Assembly: GCF_002563895.1 (NCBI RefSeq)
Contig: NZ_PDJB01000001.1
Coordinates: 5,811,501-5,875,500, forward strand
DNA: 64,000 nt
From: Pseudomonas lurida
GTDB lineage: Bacteria; Pseudomonadota; Gammaproteobacteria; Pseudomonadales; Pseudomonadaceae
Direction: 5' to 3'
Each line of letters starts with the position of its first letter. Position 1 is the first letter of the stretch. A program made the position numbers and the translations under genes. Of the stretch, positions 9,365-21,298 are shown in pieces. The notes under the pieces were generated by a model that did not search any database, was not told where the DNA came from, and saw only the letters and a program-made list of their open reading frames with translations.

Positions 9365-10030
9365 ATGATCGACCTATCTACCTGGAACCTCAGTATCCCG
9401 GTCGGCTCCCCGCCCGCCACCATCGACACCCCGAAGCTGATGAACGGCTTCAAAGACCAGTATTTCCAGGCCGAAGGCAGCAACGTCCAATTCTGGACCC
9501 CCGTGACCGGCACCCGTACCGAAAATGCCGTTTATCCCCGCAGCGAATTGCGCGAAACCTACGCCGATGGTCGCCTGCGCAACTGGACCTATCCGGATGC
9601 GGACAACTTCCTACGCGCCACCCTGGCCGTTAATCAAGTGCCCTCCACCGGCAAGATCGTGATCGGCCAGATCCATGCCTATGACAGCCAGAAGCCGCTG
9701 ATCAAGCTCGAGTACCAGTTCAAGGAAAAGACCCAGACCGGCAATATCGTCGCCAAGGTGCGCATGCGTCCGGACGAAGATGAAGGACGGGTGATCATCG
9801 TCGCGTCGAATGTGCCGCTGGAGAAAACGTTTACCTACGTCATCAACCTCAACAAAGCCGGGCTGCTCAGCGTCTATGCCGCAGACGGTGAGTGGAACGA
9901 GCGCATTGGCGCGGCGTGGGGCGCCAAACCGCTGTATTTCAAGGCCGGGGCGTATGTGCAGGACAACAGTGGGGACAGCAAGGAAGGCGCGCGCGTGACG
10001 TTTGCGAAGTTGGATATCGACCACGATTGA
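9365..10030 (+). CDS. Polysaccharide lyase family 7 (alginate lyase)
   Basis: A 221-residue protein covering one complete PL7 domain, which cleaves alginate by beta-elimination. The three family motifs are visible: RSELRE (about residues 59-64), QIH (GQIHAY, about 101-106) and the C-terminal YFKAGAYVQDN, the form of YxKxGxYxQ that carries the catalytic Tyr region. It starts directly with the domain (MIDLSTWNLSIPVGS) and has no signal peptide, so either the enzyme is cytoplasmic or it leaves by a route that needs no Sec signal. No alginate biosynthesis or uptake genes are nearby. An inverted repeat lies just upstream. Confidence 0.9.
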   Translation: MIDLSTWNLSIPVGSPPATIDTPKLMNGFKDQYFQAEGSNVQFWTPVTGTRTENAVYPRSELRETYADGRLRNWTYPDADNFLRATLAVNQVPSTGKIVIGQIHAYDSQKPLIKLEYQFKEKTQTGNIVAKVRMRPDEDEGRVIIVASNVPLEKTFTYVINLNKAGLLSVYAADGEWNERIGAAWGAKPLYFKAGAYVQDNSGDSKEGARVTFAKLDIDHD

Positions 10031-10042
10031 TCCAATCGCAGC

Positions 10043-10078
10043 CAAAAAAAAGCCCGCATCGCTGCGGGCTTCTGTTTA
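10043..10078 (-). terminator. Intrinsic terminator of fba
   Basis: AGCCCGCA-TCGC-TGCGGGCT hairpin (10051-10070). Read on the minus strand it is followed by a run of eight T, so it ends fba transcription. It may also stop the lyase gene from the other side (TCTGTTT). Confidence 0.85.
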
Positions 10079-10090
10079 AACGCCGCAGGC

Positions 10091-11155
10091 TCAGTTCACC
10101 TTGGCGTTCAACTCACCTTTCAGGTAACGCTGATACATCGCTTCCAGGGAGATCGGCTTGATCTTCGAAGCATTACCGGCAGTACCGAACGCTTCATAAC
10201 GTGCGATACACACATCGCGCATCGCGGTCACGGTCGCGCCGAAGAACTTACGCGGGTCGAATTCGCTCGGGTTGGTGGCCATCAGGCGACGCATCGCACC
10301 GGTGGACGCCAGGCGCAGGTCGGTATCGATGTTGACCTTGCGCACGCCGTACTTGATGCCTTCGACGATTTCTTCAACCGGTACGCCGTAGGTTTCCTTG
10401 ATGTCGCCGCCGTACTGGTTAATGATCGCCAGCCACTCTTGCGGGACCGAGGAAGAACCGTGCATCACCAGGTGGGTATTGGGGATGCGCTTGTGGATTT
10501 CCTTGATGCGGTCGATAGCCAGCACGTCGCCGGTAGGCGGCTTGGTGAACTTGTAGGCGCCGTGGCTGGTGCCGATGGCGATGGCCAGGGCATCCACTTG
10601 GGTCTTCTTCACGAAGTCAGCGGCTTCTTCCGGGTCGGTCAGCATCTGGCTGTGATCCAGCACGCCTTCGGCACCGATGCCGTCTTCTTCGCCGGCCATG
10701 CCGGTTTCCAGGGAACCCAGGCAGCCCAGCTCGCCTTCAACCGAAACGCCGCAGGCGTGAGCCATGGCCACGGTCTGTTGGGTCACACGGACGTTGTATT
10801 CGTAGTCGGTCGGGGTCTTGCCGTCTTCGCCGAGGGAACCGTCCATCATCACCGAGCTGAAGCCCAGTTGGATGGAGCGCTGGCACACGTCAGGGCTGGT
10901 GCCGTGATCCTGGTGCATGCACACCGGGATGTGCGGGAATTCTTCGATCGCGGCGAGGATCAGGTGACGCAGGAACGGGGCACCGGCGTATTTGCGTGCA
11001 CCGGCCGAGGCCTGGACGATCACGGGGGAGTCGGTCTTGTCAGCGGCTTCCATGATGGCGCGCATCTGCTCAAGGTTGTTGACGTTAAAGGCTGGGACGC
11101 CGTAGCCGAACTCGGCTGCGTGGTCCAGCATTTGACGCATGCTGATAAGTGCCAT
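10091..11155 (-). CDS. fba: Class II fructose-1,6-bisphosphate aldolase
   Basis: A 354-residue zinc-dependent aldolase interconverting fructose-1,6-bisphosphate with dihydroxyacetone phosphate and glyceraldehyde-3-phosphate. Evidence: [27 protein letters not shown] start, the zinc ligand and catalytic region [10 protein letters not shown] (about residues 80-90), the VEGELG(C)LG motif, HGSSSVP and [11 protein letters not shown]. The length matches the Calvin-type subgroup of Pseudomonas. In a genus that usually lacks phosphofructokinase, it works mainly in gluconeogenesis with pgk, epd and tkt just upstream. A terminator follows. Confidence 0.97.
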   Translation of the reverse strand: MALISMRQMLDHAAEFGYGVPAFNVNNLEQMRAIMEAADKTDSPVIVQASAGARKYAGAPFLRHLILAAIEEFPHIPVCMHQDHGTSPDVCQRSIQLGFSSVMMDGSLGEDGKTPTDYEYNVRVTQQTVAMAHACGVSVEGELGCLGSLETGMAGEEDGIGAEGVLDHSQMLTDPEEAADFVKKTQVDALAIAIGTSHGAYKFTKPPTGDVLAIDRIKEIHKRIPNTHLVMHGSSSVPQEWLAIINQYGGDIKETYGVPVEEIVEGIKYGVRKVNIDTDLRLASTGAMRRLMATNPSEFDPRKFFGATVTAMRDVCIARYEAFGTAGNASKIKPISLEAMYQRYLKGELNAKVN

Positions 11156-11310
11156 TGTGTTGTCTCTCCCGGTCGAGGGTCGTTAATCGTGCAAGCCTGC
11201 CGTAGCGGCGGCTGCTATTCAAGTTATTGCCGGTCAGGGTGTGTACATCTGACCTGCTGAATCGTTATTGCTGATGAGCTCGACTCACATTCCACTGTGG
11301 AACCGAACTC

Positions 11311-11402
11311 ATGTGGGAGCTGGCTTGCCTGCGATGGCGGTGTAGCCGTCACCGAATTCGCCTACTGCCCCACCGCTTTCGCGGACAAGCTCGCTCCCAC
11401 CG
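11311..11402. repeat. REP-type inverted repeat
   Basis: ATGTGGGAGCTGGCTTGCCT and an inverted copy (GACAAGCTCGCTCCCAC) stand about 50 bases apart. The rest of the 11156-11421 gap shows no gene. Confidence 0.7.
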
Positions 11403-11421
11403 TTGATCTTCAGTGAGCTCA

Positions 11422-11760
11422 CTATTGGGCTTTGCAGCCGCGCCCGATCAAATCATCGGTGGCTACCCAGTAAACCAGGCCTTCCTCACCTTTTGTGTGA
11501 AACGCCAACTGGTCGTTGCTGTACAGCACGCCTGAGGCGGCAACGTCCTGTTTGAGGCGGTAGACCTGGTCGGAACCGCCGAGGCGAACATCGACCTCGG
11601 TGCGGGCCGGGTTGGCAAAGCGCCAGTTGACCTCGGCCTTGCTGTCGCAGGTCCAGGTGGTCCACTTATCGGCAGGCTCTGCCTTGTTGAACATGTTCAT
11701 GCTGCTGCAGCCGGCCAACAGGGCCAGGGCTGCCAGGGCGAAAACGCCTTTCATTGCCAA
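11422..11760 (-). CDS. MliC-family lipoprotein (C-type lysozyme inhibitor-like)
   Basis: A 112-residue lipoprotein. The signal sequence ends in the lipobox LLAGCS (Cys18). The mature part has the MliC fold signature: WTTWTCDSKAEVNWRFAN near the front, VYRLKQDVAASGVLYSNDQLAFHTKGEEG in the middle, and a second cysteine near the end (GRGCKAQ) that would pair with the one in WTCD. MliC proteins sit in the outer membrane and block host C-type lysozymes. ATG at residue 3 (MKGVF) is an equally possible start. It stands between fba and pgk on the same strand, but functional linkage to glycolysis is unlikely. Confidence 0.78.
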   Translation of the reverse strand: MAMKGVFALAALALLAGCSSMNMFNKAEPADKWTTWTCDSKAEVNWRFANPARTEVDVRLGGSDQVYRLKQDVAASGVLYSNDQLAFHTKGEEGLVYWVATDDLIGRGCKAQ

Positions 11761-11815
11761 TCCTCACAGGGCGACCAGGGGGCCGCCGCTGCTGTCGGTT
11801 AGTTGATCAGACCCG

Positions 11816-12043
11816 TCAAGGGCAACCCTGTTCCTGACCGTTGGGCGCGGAGTCGTATTTCTCCAGCCGTTCGTTGCCGATGCGCTTGTTGATCACCGGC
11901 ATGGTCTCGGCTTGCCAGTCAGCCTGGTAGCAGCTTTTTTTCTGCTCGGCGCCAGGCTTGCCCGCCTCCGGCGCCGCGCTTGGCGTGCTGCCGCAGCCAG
12001 CCAAAAGGCCTGCTGCGATCACCAATGCCAACGACTTGATCAT
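11816..12043 (-). CDS. Small lipoprotein of unknown function
   Basis: A 75-residue protein with a signal sequence and lipobox (AAGLLAGCGS, Cys17). The mature part is short and charged, with two further cysteines (KKSCYQADWQAE and the C-terminal QEQGCP) that could form a disulfide. ATG 12043 is preferred over the upstream in-frame start because GGAG lies a proper distance before it and the signal peptide begins there. It follows pgk by 29 bases on the same strand and is probably co-transcribed. Small proteins at this locus are common in Pseudomonas and have no known role. Confidence 0.7.
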   Translation of the reverse strand: MIKSLALVIAAGLLAGCGSTPSAAPEAGKPGAEQKKSCYQADWQAETMPVINKRIGNERLEKYDSAPNGQEQGCP

Positions 12044-12072
12044 GGGAATACTCCTTTTCCGGATCACGAGCC

Positions 12073-13236
12073 TCAGCCTTTGGCTCGGGTTTCCAGCACT
12101 TCAACGGCCGGCAGCACTTTGCCCTCGACGAACTCGAGGAACGCGCCACCACCGGTAGAAATGTAGGAGATCTGGTCAGCCACGCCATATTTATCGATGG
12201 CCGCCAGGGTGTCGCCGCCGCCAGCGATGGAGAATGCCGAGCTTTCGGCGATGGCCTTGGCCAGCACCTTGGTGCCGTTGCCGAACTGGTCGAACTCGAA
12301 CACGCCAACCGGGCCGTTCCACAGGATCGTCTGGGACGCTTTCAACAGTTCGGCGAAGTTGGCTGCGGTTTGCGGGCCAATATCCAGGATCATGTCGTCG
12401 GCGGCCACGTCAGCGATCAGCTTGACGGTGGCTTCGGCGCTTTCGGCGAATTCCTTGGCCACCACCACGTCCACCGGCAACGGCACGCTGACCTTGGCTG
12501 CGATAGCGCGGGCGGTGTCCAGCAGGTCCGGCTCGTACAGGGACTTGCCCACCGGATGGCCGGCTGCGGCCAGGAAAGTGTTGGCAATGCCGCCGCCGAC
12601 GATCAGTTGGTTGCAGATCTGGCTCAGGCTGTTAAGCACGTCCAGCTTGGTGGACACCTTGGAACCGGCGACGATGGCAGCCATCGGTTGCGCCGGCGCG
12701 CCCAGGGCCTTGCCCAGTGCGTCCAGTTCAGCAGCCAGCAGTGGGCCAGCCGCAGCAACCTTGGCGAACTTGGCCACGCCGTGGGTGGAGCCTTCAGCGC
12801 GGTGGGCGGTGCCAAAGGCATCCATCACGAACACGTCGCACAGCGCAGCGTATTGCTGGGCCAGTTCGTCGCTGTTCTTTTTCTCGCCTTTGTTGAAGCG
12901 CACGTTTTCGAACAGCACGATGTCGCCGGCCTTCACGTCAACGCCGCCCAGGTAGTCGGCCACCAGCGGCACGTCGCGACCCAGGGCCTTGCTCAGGTAC
13001 TCGGCGACAGGCTTGAGGCTGTTTTCGGCGGAGAACTCACCTTCGGTCGGGCGACCCAGGTGGGAGCAGACCATCACGGCCGCGCCTTTTTCCAGGGCCA
13101 GCTTGATGGTCGGCAGCGAAGCCAGGATTCGCGCATCGCTGGTGACAACACCGTCCTTGACTGGGACGTTGAGGTCTTCGCGGATCAGTACGCGCTTACC
13201 TTGCAGATCGAGGTCGGTCATCTTCAACACGGTCAT
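12073..13236 (-). CDS. pgk: Phosphoglycerate kinase
   Basis: A 387-residue enzyme transferring phosphate between 1,3-bisphosphoglycerate and ADP. Landmarks are the substrate-binding [10 protein letters not shown] (about residues 15-24), [12 protein letters not shown] (about 55-66), the nucleotide-binding [15 protein letters not shown] and the C-terminal [13 protein letters not shown]. The start is ATG 13236 ([16 protein letters not shown]); the frame runs further upstream but the family begins here. It lies 17 bases after epd on the same strand, in the tkt-epd-pgk order usual for Pseudomonas. Confidence 0.98.
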   Translation of the reverse strand: MTVLKMTDLDLQGKRVLIREDLNVPVKDGVVTSDARILASLPTIKLALEKGAAVMVCSHLGRPTEGEFSAENSLKPVAEYLSKALGRDVPLVADYLGGVDVKAGDIVLFENVRFNKGEKKNSDELAQQYAALCDVFVMDAFGTAHRAEGSTHGVAKFAKVAAAGPLLAAELDALGKALGAPAQPMAAIVAGSKVSTKLDVLNSLSQICNQLIVGGGIANTFLAAAGHPVGKSLYEPDLLDTARAIAAKVSVPLPVDVVVAKEFAESAEATVKLIADVAADDMILDIGPQTAANFAELLKASQTILWNGPVGVFEFDQFGNGTKVLAKAIAESSAFSIAGGGDTLAAIDKYGVADQISYISTGGGAFLEFVEGKVLPAVEVLETRAKG

Positions 13237-13253
13237 GGGTCGCAGTTCCTGAA

Positions 13254-14309
13254 TTACTGTTGAGGTTGTTTGGATGCGATGTGCAGATAATGTTCCGCAA
13301 CATCCAGCATTCGGTTGGCAAAGCCCCATTCGTTGTCGAACCACGCCAGGATGTTCACCAGCCTCGGGCCGGAAACGCGGGTCTGGCTGGCATCGACAAT
13401 CGCCGAATGCGGGTCATGGTTGAAATCGCAACTGGCGTGCGGCAACTCGGTGTACGCCAGCAAGCCTTTGAGCGGGCCGCTGGTGGCGGCGTCGCGCAGG
13501 ATCCGGTTGACCTCCGTCGCGTCAGTGTCGCTGACGGTTTGCATGGTGATGTCCAGGCAGGACACGTTCACCGTCGGCACCCGTACGGCTTTGGCCTGGA
13601 TTCGCCCGGCAAGTTCCGGCAACAGTCGCTCGATACCGCGCGCCAGGCCGGTGGACACCGGAATCACTGACTGGAACGCCGAGCGCGTACGGCGCAGGTC
13701 TTCGTGGTGGTAGGCGTCGATCACCGGCTGGTCGTTCATCGCCGAGTGAATGGTGGTGATCGACACGTAGTCCAGGCCGATCGCCTGATCCAGCAGGCGC
13801 AACAACGGCACGCTGCAGTTGGTGGTGCAGGACGCGTTGGACACCAGCAGCTCATTGCCGGTCAGGCAATCCTGGTTGATACCGTAGACGATGGTGGCGT
13901 CCACGTCCGCCTCGCTGGCCATCGGCTGGGAAAACAGCACACGCGGTGCGCCGGCGTCGAGGAAACGCTGGCCATCGGCCCGGGTGTGGTAGACACCGGA
14001 ACATTCCAGCACCAGGTCGACGCCCAGTGCGTTCCAGTCGATGCCTTCGGGGGTGGCACTGCGCAAGACCTGCACGCAGTTGCCATTGATATGCAGACAA
14101 TCGCCTTCGACCCGTACTTCGCCGGGGAAGCGGCCGTGGGTGGAGTCGAAGCGTGTCAGGTATTCGATGCTGGCCATGTCGGCCAGATCGTTGATTGCAA
14201 CAATTTCAAACCCCGCCGCCGCCCCTCGCTCGAACAGAGCACGCAAGACGCAACGACCAATGCGGCCGTAGCCGTTGAGTGCAACTTTGTAGGGACGCGG
14301 TTGGGGCAT
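13254..14309 (-). CDS. epd: Erythrose-4-phosphate dehydrogenase
   Basis: A 351-residue GAPDH-fold enzyme oxidising erythrose-4-phosphate to 4-phosphoerythronate, a step of de novo pyridoxal phosphate synthesis. NAD-binding NGYGRIGR stands at the start and the catalytic cysteine is in SNASCTTNC (about residues 150-158). Context between tkt and pgk and the Epd-like segments ([38 protein letters not shown]) favour Epd over a true GAPDH, although some of these enzymes act on both substrates. ATG 14309 ([11 protein letters not shown]) is preferred to an upstream TTG. Confidence 0.93.
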   Translation of the reverse strand: MPQPRPYKVALNGYGRIGRCVLRALFERGAAAGFEIVAINDLADMASIEYLTRFDSTHGRFPGEVRVEGDCLHINGNCVQVLRSATPEGIDWNALGVDLVLECSGVYHTRADGQRFLDAGAPRVLFSQPMASEADVDATIVYGINQDCLTGNELLVSNASCTTNCSVPLLRLLDQAIGLDYVSITTIHSAMNDQPVIDAYHHEDLRRTRSAFQSVIPVSTGLARGIERLLPELAGRIQAKAVRVPTVNVSCLDITMQTVSDTDATEVNRILRDAATSGPLKGLLAYTELPHASCDFNHDPHSAIVDASQTRVSGPRLVNILAWFDNEWGFANRMLDVAEHYLHIASKQPQQ

Positions 14310-14350
14310 GGGGTTCTCGATCAAGGTAAGTTCGGTGTTGAATGCAGTAT

Positions 14351-14426
14351 CGCCATCGCGGGCAAGCCCGCTCCTACATTAGACCCAGAGCCAAATGTGG
14401 GAGCGGGCTTGCCCGCGGTGGCGCCA
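14351..14426. repeat. REP-type inverted repeat between tkt and epd
   Basis: CGCCATCGCGGGCAAGCCCG and the inverted GAGCGGGCTTGCCCGCGGTG, about 40 bases apart, fill the gap between tkt and epd. Confidence 0.75.
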
Positions 14427-14447
14427 GTACAGACAACGCAGACTGAC

Positions 14448-16445
14448 TTAGTCTTCCAGCAGCTCTTCAGCCTGGCCCAGGATGTTTTCCAGGGTGAAGC
14501 CGAACTCTTCGAACAACGCTGGCGCTGGCGCCGACTCACCGTAGGTGGTCATGCCGATCACGCGGCCTTCCAGGCCCACGTACTTGTACCAGTAGTCGGC
14601 GTGAGCCGCTTCGATAGCGATACGCGCGCTGACCTGCAACGGCAGCACCGATTGCTTGTAGCCGGCGTCCTGGGCTTCGAACACGCTGGTGCACGGCATG
14701 GACACAACACGTACGTTGCGGCCTTGCGCGGTCAGCTTGTCGTACGCCTGCACGGTCAGGCCCACTTCGGAACCGGTGGAGATCAGGATCAGCTCCGGCT
14801 CGCCGATGCAGTCCTTGAGCACGTAGCCGCCACGGCTGATGTCGGCGATCTGCGCGTCGGTACGCACTTGGTGCTGCAGGTTCTGACGCGAGAAGATCAG
14901 CGCCGAAGGGCCGTCCTTGCGCTCGATGGCGTGCTTCCAGGCCACGGCGGATTCCACCGCGTCGGCTGGGCGCCAGCAATCCAGGTTCGGCGTGGTGCGC
15001 AGGCTGGTCAGTTGCTCGACCGGTTGGTGCGTCGGGCCGTCTTCGCCCAGGCCGATGGAGTCGTGGGTGTACACGTGGATGACGCGCTTCTTCATCAACG
15101 CAGCCATGCGTACGGCGTTGCGGGCGTATTCCATGAACATCAGGAAGGTCGCGCCGTAAGGCACCAGGCCGCCGTGCAGGGACACGCCGTTCATGATGGC
15201 GCTCATGCCGAACTCACGCACGCCGTAGTACATGTAGTTGCCGCTGGCGTCTTCAGCCGACACACCTTTGCAGCCTTTCCACAGGGTCAGGTTGGAACCG
15301 GCTAGGTCAGCCGAACCACCGAGGATCTCAGGCAGCAGCGGCCCGAAGGCGTTCAGGGTGTTCTGGCTCGCTTTACGGCTGGCAATGGTCTCGCCCTTGG
15401 CCGCGACTTCGGCGATGTAGGCCGAGGCCTTTTCCGAGAAGTCGGCAGGCAGGTCGCCAGCCAGGCGGCGTACCAGCTCATTGGCCAGTTCAGGGAATTC
15501 GGCGGAGTAGGCAGCAAAACGCTGGTCCCACTCGGCTTCGGTCGCCAGGCCTTTTTCCTTGGCATCCCATTCGGCGTAGATGTCGGCAGGGATTTCGAAC
15601 GGGCCGTGGGTCCACTTCAGGGCTTCACGGGTCAGGGCGATTTCCGCGTCACCCAGTGGGGCGCCGTGGCAGTCTTCCTTGCCCTGTTTGTTCGGCGAAC
15701 CGAAACCGATGGTGGTCTTGCAGCAGATCAGGGTCGGCTGCGCGCTCTTGCGGGCGGTATCGATGGCGGTCTTGATCTCTTCCGGATCGTGGCCGTCGAC
15801 GTTGCGGATCACCTGCCAGTTGTAGGCTTCGAAACGCTTCGGGGTGTCATCGGTGAACCAGCCTTCGACTTCGCCGTCGATGGAAATACCGTTGTCATCG
15901 TAGAAGGCGATCAGCTTGCCCAGGCCCAGGGTACCGGCCAGGGAAGCGACTTCGTGGGAAATGCCTTCCATCATGCAGCCATCACCCAGGAACACGTAGG
16001 TGTGGTGATCGACGATGTCGTGGCCAGGGCGGTTGAACTGCGCGCCCAGGACTTTTTCAGCCAGCGCGAAGCCAACGGCATTGGCCAGGCCTTGGCCCAG
16101 GGGACCGGTGGTGGTCTCGACGCCTGGGGTGTAGCCAAATTCCGGGTGGCCCGGGGTGCGGCTGTGCAGCTGGCGGAAGCTCTTGAGGTCATCGATGGTG
16201 ACGTCGTAGCCGGTCAGGTGCAGCAGCGAGTAGATCAGCATCGAGCCGTGCCCGTTGGACAGCACGAAGCGGTCACGGTCGGCGAACGACGGGTTGCTCG
16301 GGTTGTGTTTCAGGTAGTCACGCCAAAGTACCTCGGCGATATCCGCCATGCCCATCGGGGCACCGGGATGGCCGCTGTTGGCTTTTTGCACGGCATCCAT
16401 GCTGAGGGCACGAATGGCGTTGGCACGCTCACGACGGCTGGGCAT
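14448..16445 (-). CDS. tkt: Transketolase
   Basis: A 665-residue thiamine-diphosphate enzyme of the pentose phosphate pathway. Evidence: [20 protein letters not shown], the GHPGAPMG motif near residue 28, the thiamine-diphosphate signature [20 protein letters not shown] (about 155-174), and the transketolase motif [13 protein letters not shown] with its preceding HDSIGLG (about 460-485). ATG 16445 has a good site (CAGGAG). Upstream on its strand, TTGATA..TTATAA forms a possible promoter whose -35 overlaps the perfect inverted repeat at 16653-16676, so the neighbouring regulator could also affect tkt. Confidence 0.98.
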   Translation of the reverse strand: MPSRRERANAIRALSMDAVQKANSGHPGAPMGMADIAEVLWRDYLKHNPSNPSFADRDRFVLSNGHGSMLIYSLLHLTGYDVTIDDLKSFRQLHSRTPGHPEFGYTPGVETTTGPLGQGLANAVGFALAEKVLGAQFNRPGHDIVDHHTYVFLGDGCMMEGISHEVASLAGTLGLGKLIAFYDDNGISIDGEVEGWFTDDTPKRFEAYNWQVIRNVDGHDPEEIKTAIDTARKSAQPTLICCKTTIGFGSPNKQGKEDCHGAPLGDAEIALTREALKWTHGPFEIPADIYAEWDAKEKGLATEAEWDQRFAAYSAEFPELANELVRRLAGDLPADFSEKASAYIAEVAAKGETIASRKASQNTLNAFGPLLPEILGGSADLAGSNLTLWKGCKGVSAEDASGNYMYYGVREFGMSAIMNGVSLHGGLVPYGATFLMFMEYARNAVRMAALMKKRVIHVYTHDSIGLGEDGPTHQPVEQLTSLRTTPNLDCWRPADAVESAVAWKHAIERKDGPSALIFSRQNLQHQVRTDAQIADISRGGYVLKDCIGEPELILISTGSEVGLTVQAYDKLTAQGRNVRVVSMPCTSVFEAQDAGYKQSVLPLQVSARIAIEAAHADYWYKYVGLEGRVIGMTTYGESAPAPALFEEFGFTLENILGQAEELLED

Positions 16446-16652
16446 CGCTGTTCTCCTGAGGATTTTGAATAGTGATTGATTAAAAGAAACGCAAAAAAGG
16501 ACCGGCATTTTCCCTCAGCCACCGCCTGCGGGCAATGACAGATAGTCACTTGTGGGCGTTTTTCCTGTGCTTTGCCCGGCAATCGCCTGCAGAAACCTTT
16601 AACCGGTTCGTCTAAAGGTCATGGCGGCGGCTTATAACCGCCACTTATCGAT

Positions 16653-16676
16653 CAATATCAAAACTTTTTGATATTG
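16653..16676. promoter_or_regulatory. Perfect 11-bp inverted repeat, probable operator of the SahR-like regulator
   Basis: CAATATCAAAA and TTTTGATATTG are separated by two bases, in the divergent gap between tkt and the ArsR/methylase-fold gene. ArsR-family operators are symmetric AT-rich repeats of this size, and its position 41 bases before the regulator start suits autoregulation. On the minus strand the right arm supplies TTGATA, a possible -35 of tkt. Confidence 0.65.
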
Positions 16677-16717
16677 GCCTTGCGGGTATTTCCACCCATC
16701 ACTAGACTGCTGGCCTT

Positions 16718-17713
16718 ATGAACCTACCCGTGCCCTCACTGCGCCCCGACGACGGCGATGAACTGGCAGCCTTGTGCAAGGCCGCTGGCGACTCGTTGCG
16801 TCTGAACGTATTGCGCGCACTGGCCAACGATTCGTTTGGCGTACTCGAACTGGCGCAGATCTTCGCCATCGGCCAGTCCGGCATGAGCCACCACTTGAAG
16901 GTCCTGGCCCAGGCCGACCTGGTAGCGACCCGCCGTGAAGGCAATGCGATTTTCTACCGCCGTGCCCTGCCCCACACCGAATTGCTTGGCGGCAAGCTGC
17001 ACGCAGCCCTGCTCGAAGAAGTGGATAACCTGAGCCTTCCGGGCGACGTACAGTCGCGCATCGGCCAGGTGCATGGACAGCGCGCCGCCGCGAGCCAGGA
17101 CTTTTTCGCACGGGTTGCAGAGAAGTTTCGCGCCCAACAGGACTTGATCGCAGGCTTGCCTCAGTACCGCGACAGTGTGCTGGCGCTGCTGGACAAGTTG
17201 AGCTTCAGTCATGAGGCCACGGCACTGGAAGTCGGCCCGGGCGATGGCGGTTTCCTGCCGGACCTGGCGCGACGGTTCCAGCAGGTCACGGCGCTGGACA
17301 ACAGCCCGGCGATGCTCGAACTGGCGCGCCAGCTCTGCGAGCGTGAAGCATTGGGCAACGTTCGCCTGCAGTTGGCGGACGCGCTGAACCACAACAGCCT
17401 GCAGGCCGACTGCGTGGTGTTGAATATGGTGCTGCACCATTTCGCCGCCCCCGCCGACGCCCTCAAGCAAATGGCCGGGCTGCTGCACCCCGGCGGTAGC
17501 CTGCTGGTCACGGATTTATGCAGCCACAACCAGAATTGGGCCAGGGAGGCCTGCGGTGATCTCTGGTTGGGTTTTGAACAGGACGATCTGGCCCGTTGGG
17601 CCACCGCTGCGGGACTCGTTCCCGGGGAAAGCCTCTATGTAGGTTTACGTAATGGTTTCCAGATCCAGGTCCGCCATTTTCAGCGGCCGACTGGCGACAC
17701 TCACCATCGGTAA
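16718..17713 (+). CDS. sahR: ArsR-family regulator with a SAM-methyltransferase-fold domain (SahR-like)
   Basis: A 331-residue two-domain protein. Residues about 12-95 form an ArsR winged helix ([34 protein letters not shown] as helix-turn-helix, REGNAIFYR as wing). Residues about 120-320 form a class I methyltransferase fold with the S-adenosyl ligand loop [12 protein letters not shown] (about 168-179) and VLNMVLHHF. SahR regulators of Proteobacteria have this build, bind S-adenosylhomocysteine in the methylase-like domain and repress methyl-cycle genes such as metK and ahcY. Here metK follows by 19 bases, which fits. The assignment is by architecture, neighbour and upstream palindrome; that it senses rather than methylates is inferred. 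Confidence 0.75.
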   Translation: MNLPVPSLRPDDGDELAALCKAAGDSLRLNVLRALANDSFGVLELAQIFAIGQSGMSHHLKVLAQADLVATRREGNAIFYRRALPHTELLGGKLHAALLEEVDNLSLPGDVQSRIGQVHGQRAAASQDFFARVAEKFRAQQDLIAGLPQYRDSVLALLDKLSFSHEATALEVGPGDGGFLPDLARRFQQVTALDNSPAMLELARQLCEREALGNVRLQLADALNHNSLQADCVVLNMVLHHFAAPADALKQMAGLLHPGGSLLVTDLCSHNQNWAREACGDLWLGFEQDDLARWATAAGLVPGESLYVGLRNGFQIQVRHFQRPTGDTHHR

Positions 17714-17732
17714 ATATCAGGAAAACATCGAG

Positions 17733-18923
17733 ATGAGCGAATACTCCCTTTTCACCTCCGAGTCCGTGTCTGAAGGGCATCCGGACAAAATCGCCGACCA
17801 GATTTCTGATGCGGTGCTGGACGCCATCATTGCTGAAGACAAGTTCGCCCGTGTGGCGTGCGAGACTCTGGTGAAAACCGGTGTAGCGATCATCGCTGGC
17901 GAAGTGACCACCACCGCCTGGGTCGACCTGGAGCAGATCGTCCGTGACGTGATCACCGACATCGGCTACACCAGCTCCGACGTCGGCTTTGACGGCGCGA
18001 CCTGTGGCGTGATGAACATCATCGGCAAGCAGTCTCCCGACATCAACCAGGGTGTCGACCGTGCCAAGCCTGAAGATCAAGGCGCCGGCGACCAGGGCCT
18101 GATGTTCGGCTACGCCAGCAACGAAACCGACGTGCTGATGCCGGCACCGATCACGTTCTCGCACCAACTGGTGCAGCGTCAGGCCGAAGCCCGCAAGAAC
18201 GGCCTGCTGCCGTGGCTGCGCCCCGACGCCAAGTCCCAGGTGACCTGCCGCTACGAAGGCGGCAAAGTCGTTGGTATCGACGCTGTCGTGCTGTCGACCC
18301 AGCACAACCCGGACGTGTCCTACGCCGACCTGCGCGAAGGCGTGATGGAGCTGATCGTCAAGCACGTGCTGCCTGCCGAACTGCTGAGCAAGGACACCCA
18401 GTTCCACATCAACCCGACTGGCCAGTTCATCATCGGCGGCCCGGTGGGCGACTGTGGCCTGACCGGTCGCAAGATCATCGTCGACAGCTACGGCGGCATG
18501 GCCCGCCACGGCGGTGGCGCGTTCTCGGGCAAGGACCCATCCAAGGTGGACCGCTCGGCCGCGTACGCCGGTCGCTACGTGGCCAAGAACATCGTCGCCG
18601 CCGGCCTGGCGGAGCGTTGCGAGATCCAAGTGTCCTACGCCATCGGTGTCGCCCAGCCTACGTCGATCTCGCTGAATACCTTCGGCACCGGCAAGATCAG
18701 CGATGACAAGATCGTGAAGCTGGTGCGTGAGATCTTCGACCTGCGTCCTTACGCGATCACCACCATGCTCGACCTGCTGCACCCGATGTATCAGGAAACC
18801 GCGGCCTACGGTCACTTCGGTCGCACCCCTGCGCAGAAGACGGTCGGCGACGACACCTTCACCACCTTCACCTGGGAAAAAACCGACCGCGCCAACGACC
18901 TGCGCACTGCCGCCGGCCTGTAA
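17733..18923 (+). CDS. metK: S-adenosylmethionine synthetase
   Basis: A 396-residue enzyme making SAM from methionine and ATP. Diagnostic segments: [20 protein letters not shown] at residues 7-26, the ATP-binding [12 protein letters not shown] (about 116-127), the metal/phosphate loop [16 protein letters not shown] (about 258-273), and the C-terminal GHFGR. It is the second gene behind the SahR-like regulator and probably shares its promoter; the 19-base gap has no promoter or hairpin. A strong terminator follows. Confidence 0.98.
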   Translation: MSEYSLFTSESVSEGHPDKIADQISDAVLDAIIAEDKFARVACETLVKTGVAIIAGEVTTTAWVDLEQIVRDVITDIGYTSSDVGFDGATCGVMNIIGKQSPDINQGVDRAKPEDQGAGDQGLMFGYASNETDVLMPAPITFSHQLVQRQAEARKNGLLPWLRPDAKSQVTCRYEGGKVVGIDAVVLSTQHNPDVSYADLREGVMELIVKHVLPAELLSKDTQFHINPTGQFIIGGPVGDCGLTGRKIIVDSYGGMARHGGGAFSGKDPSKVDRSAAYAGRYVAKNIVAAGLAERCEIQVSYAIGVAQPTSISLNTFGTGKISDDKIVKLVREIFDLRPYAITTMLDLLHPMYQETAAYGHFGRTPAQKTVGDDTFTTFTWEKTDRANDLRTAAGL

Positions 18924-18939
18924 TCGCTGTTGGTGCTCA

Positions 18940-18974
18940 AAAGCCCCGCCGGGTTCGCCCGGCGGGGCTTTTTA
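18940..18974 (+). terminator. Intrinsic terminator of metK
   Basis: A 13-bp stem, AAGCCCCGCCGGG with CCCGGCGGGGCTT, closes a TTCG loop and is followed by a short T run. Confidence 0.93.
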
Positions 18975-19145
18975 TTGCCGCGCGAATCACGCGACGACCT
19001 TCACATTTTTTGGATCCAAACCTTGCAGGCCCAATGATGGCCCTCTAGAATCCGCGCCCTCTCGGGCCCTTCACCTTATTTGGATATTGCCCTGCGCCAG
19101 CCCGGGATTCACACGCGTGCAGGCAATCGAACATTGAGGTTTTTC

Positions 19146-19496
19146 ATGCGCATTTCCACGCTCGCCCCTGCCGCCCTTCTGCTCAGCCTGTTCGCCCTGC
19201 CGGCAAACGCCGCCGACCTGAGCGCACTGAGTGGCGCCCTGAGCGCCCAATTGGGTGGCGGCAACGCCGGCGACTGCCAGAAGCAAGCCAACGACCTGCA
19301 AGCCAAGATCGATGCTGCCGAGGCCCAGAAGGACACCATGAAGGTGAAGGCTTTCAAAGCGGCGCAGGACCAGATCAACAAAGGTTGCAACAAACTTTCT
19401 GAAGCTCAGGCCAAAGCCGACGCCAAGCAACAAACCCAAGAAGCCAAGGCCGATAAGCCTGATGCAGTGAAAGCCCTGGGCGGTCTGTTCAAGTAA
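19146..19496 (+). CDS. Small secreted coiled-coil protein of unknown function
   Basis: A 116-residue protein with a Sec signal peptide (about 1-22, ending PANAA). The mature part is mainly helical and rich in Ala, Lys and Gln, with heptad-like spacing (DLQAKIDAAEAQKDTMKVKAF) and two cysteines (GDCQKQ, KGCNKL) that could form a disulfide. It resembles the DUF1090-type protein at 21.3 kb in style but not closely in sequence. ATG 19146 starts the signal peptide; the upstream in-frame codons are not coding-like. It is a single-gene unit between two terminators, and the protein is probably periplasmic. Confidence 0.72.
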   Translation: MRISTLAPAALLLSLFALPANAADLSALSGALSAQLGGGNAGDCQKQANDLQAKIDAAEAQKDTMKVKAFKAAQDQINKGCNKLSEAQAKADAKQQTQEAKADKPDAVKALGGLFK

Positions 19497-19511
19497 GTAG
19501 AAATACCCGGT

Positions 19512-19540
19512 AAAAAGCCCCGCACTGTCGGGGCTTTTTT
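19512..19540 (+). terminator. Intrinsic terminator
   Basis: AAAAAGCCCCG and CGGGGCTTTTTT close a 6-base loop, 15 bases after the preceding stop. Confidence 0.93.
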
Positions 19541-19561
19541 GTGGCCGTCTGGATCATTTAG

Positions 19562-21256
<1,695 letters not shown>

Positions 21257-21298
21257 ACCTGCTGCCCGCGCCATCAGACTGCGACTTTGGAGCCCCAC

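Noticed and set aside
13704..15305. A 533-codon plus-strand frame across epd and tkt
   Set aside because: It spans two unrelated genes on the other strand and the REP pair between them, which no real gene would do.
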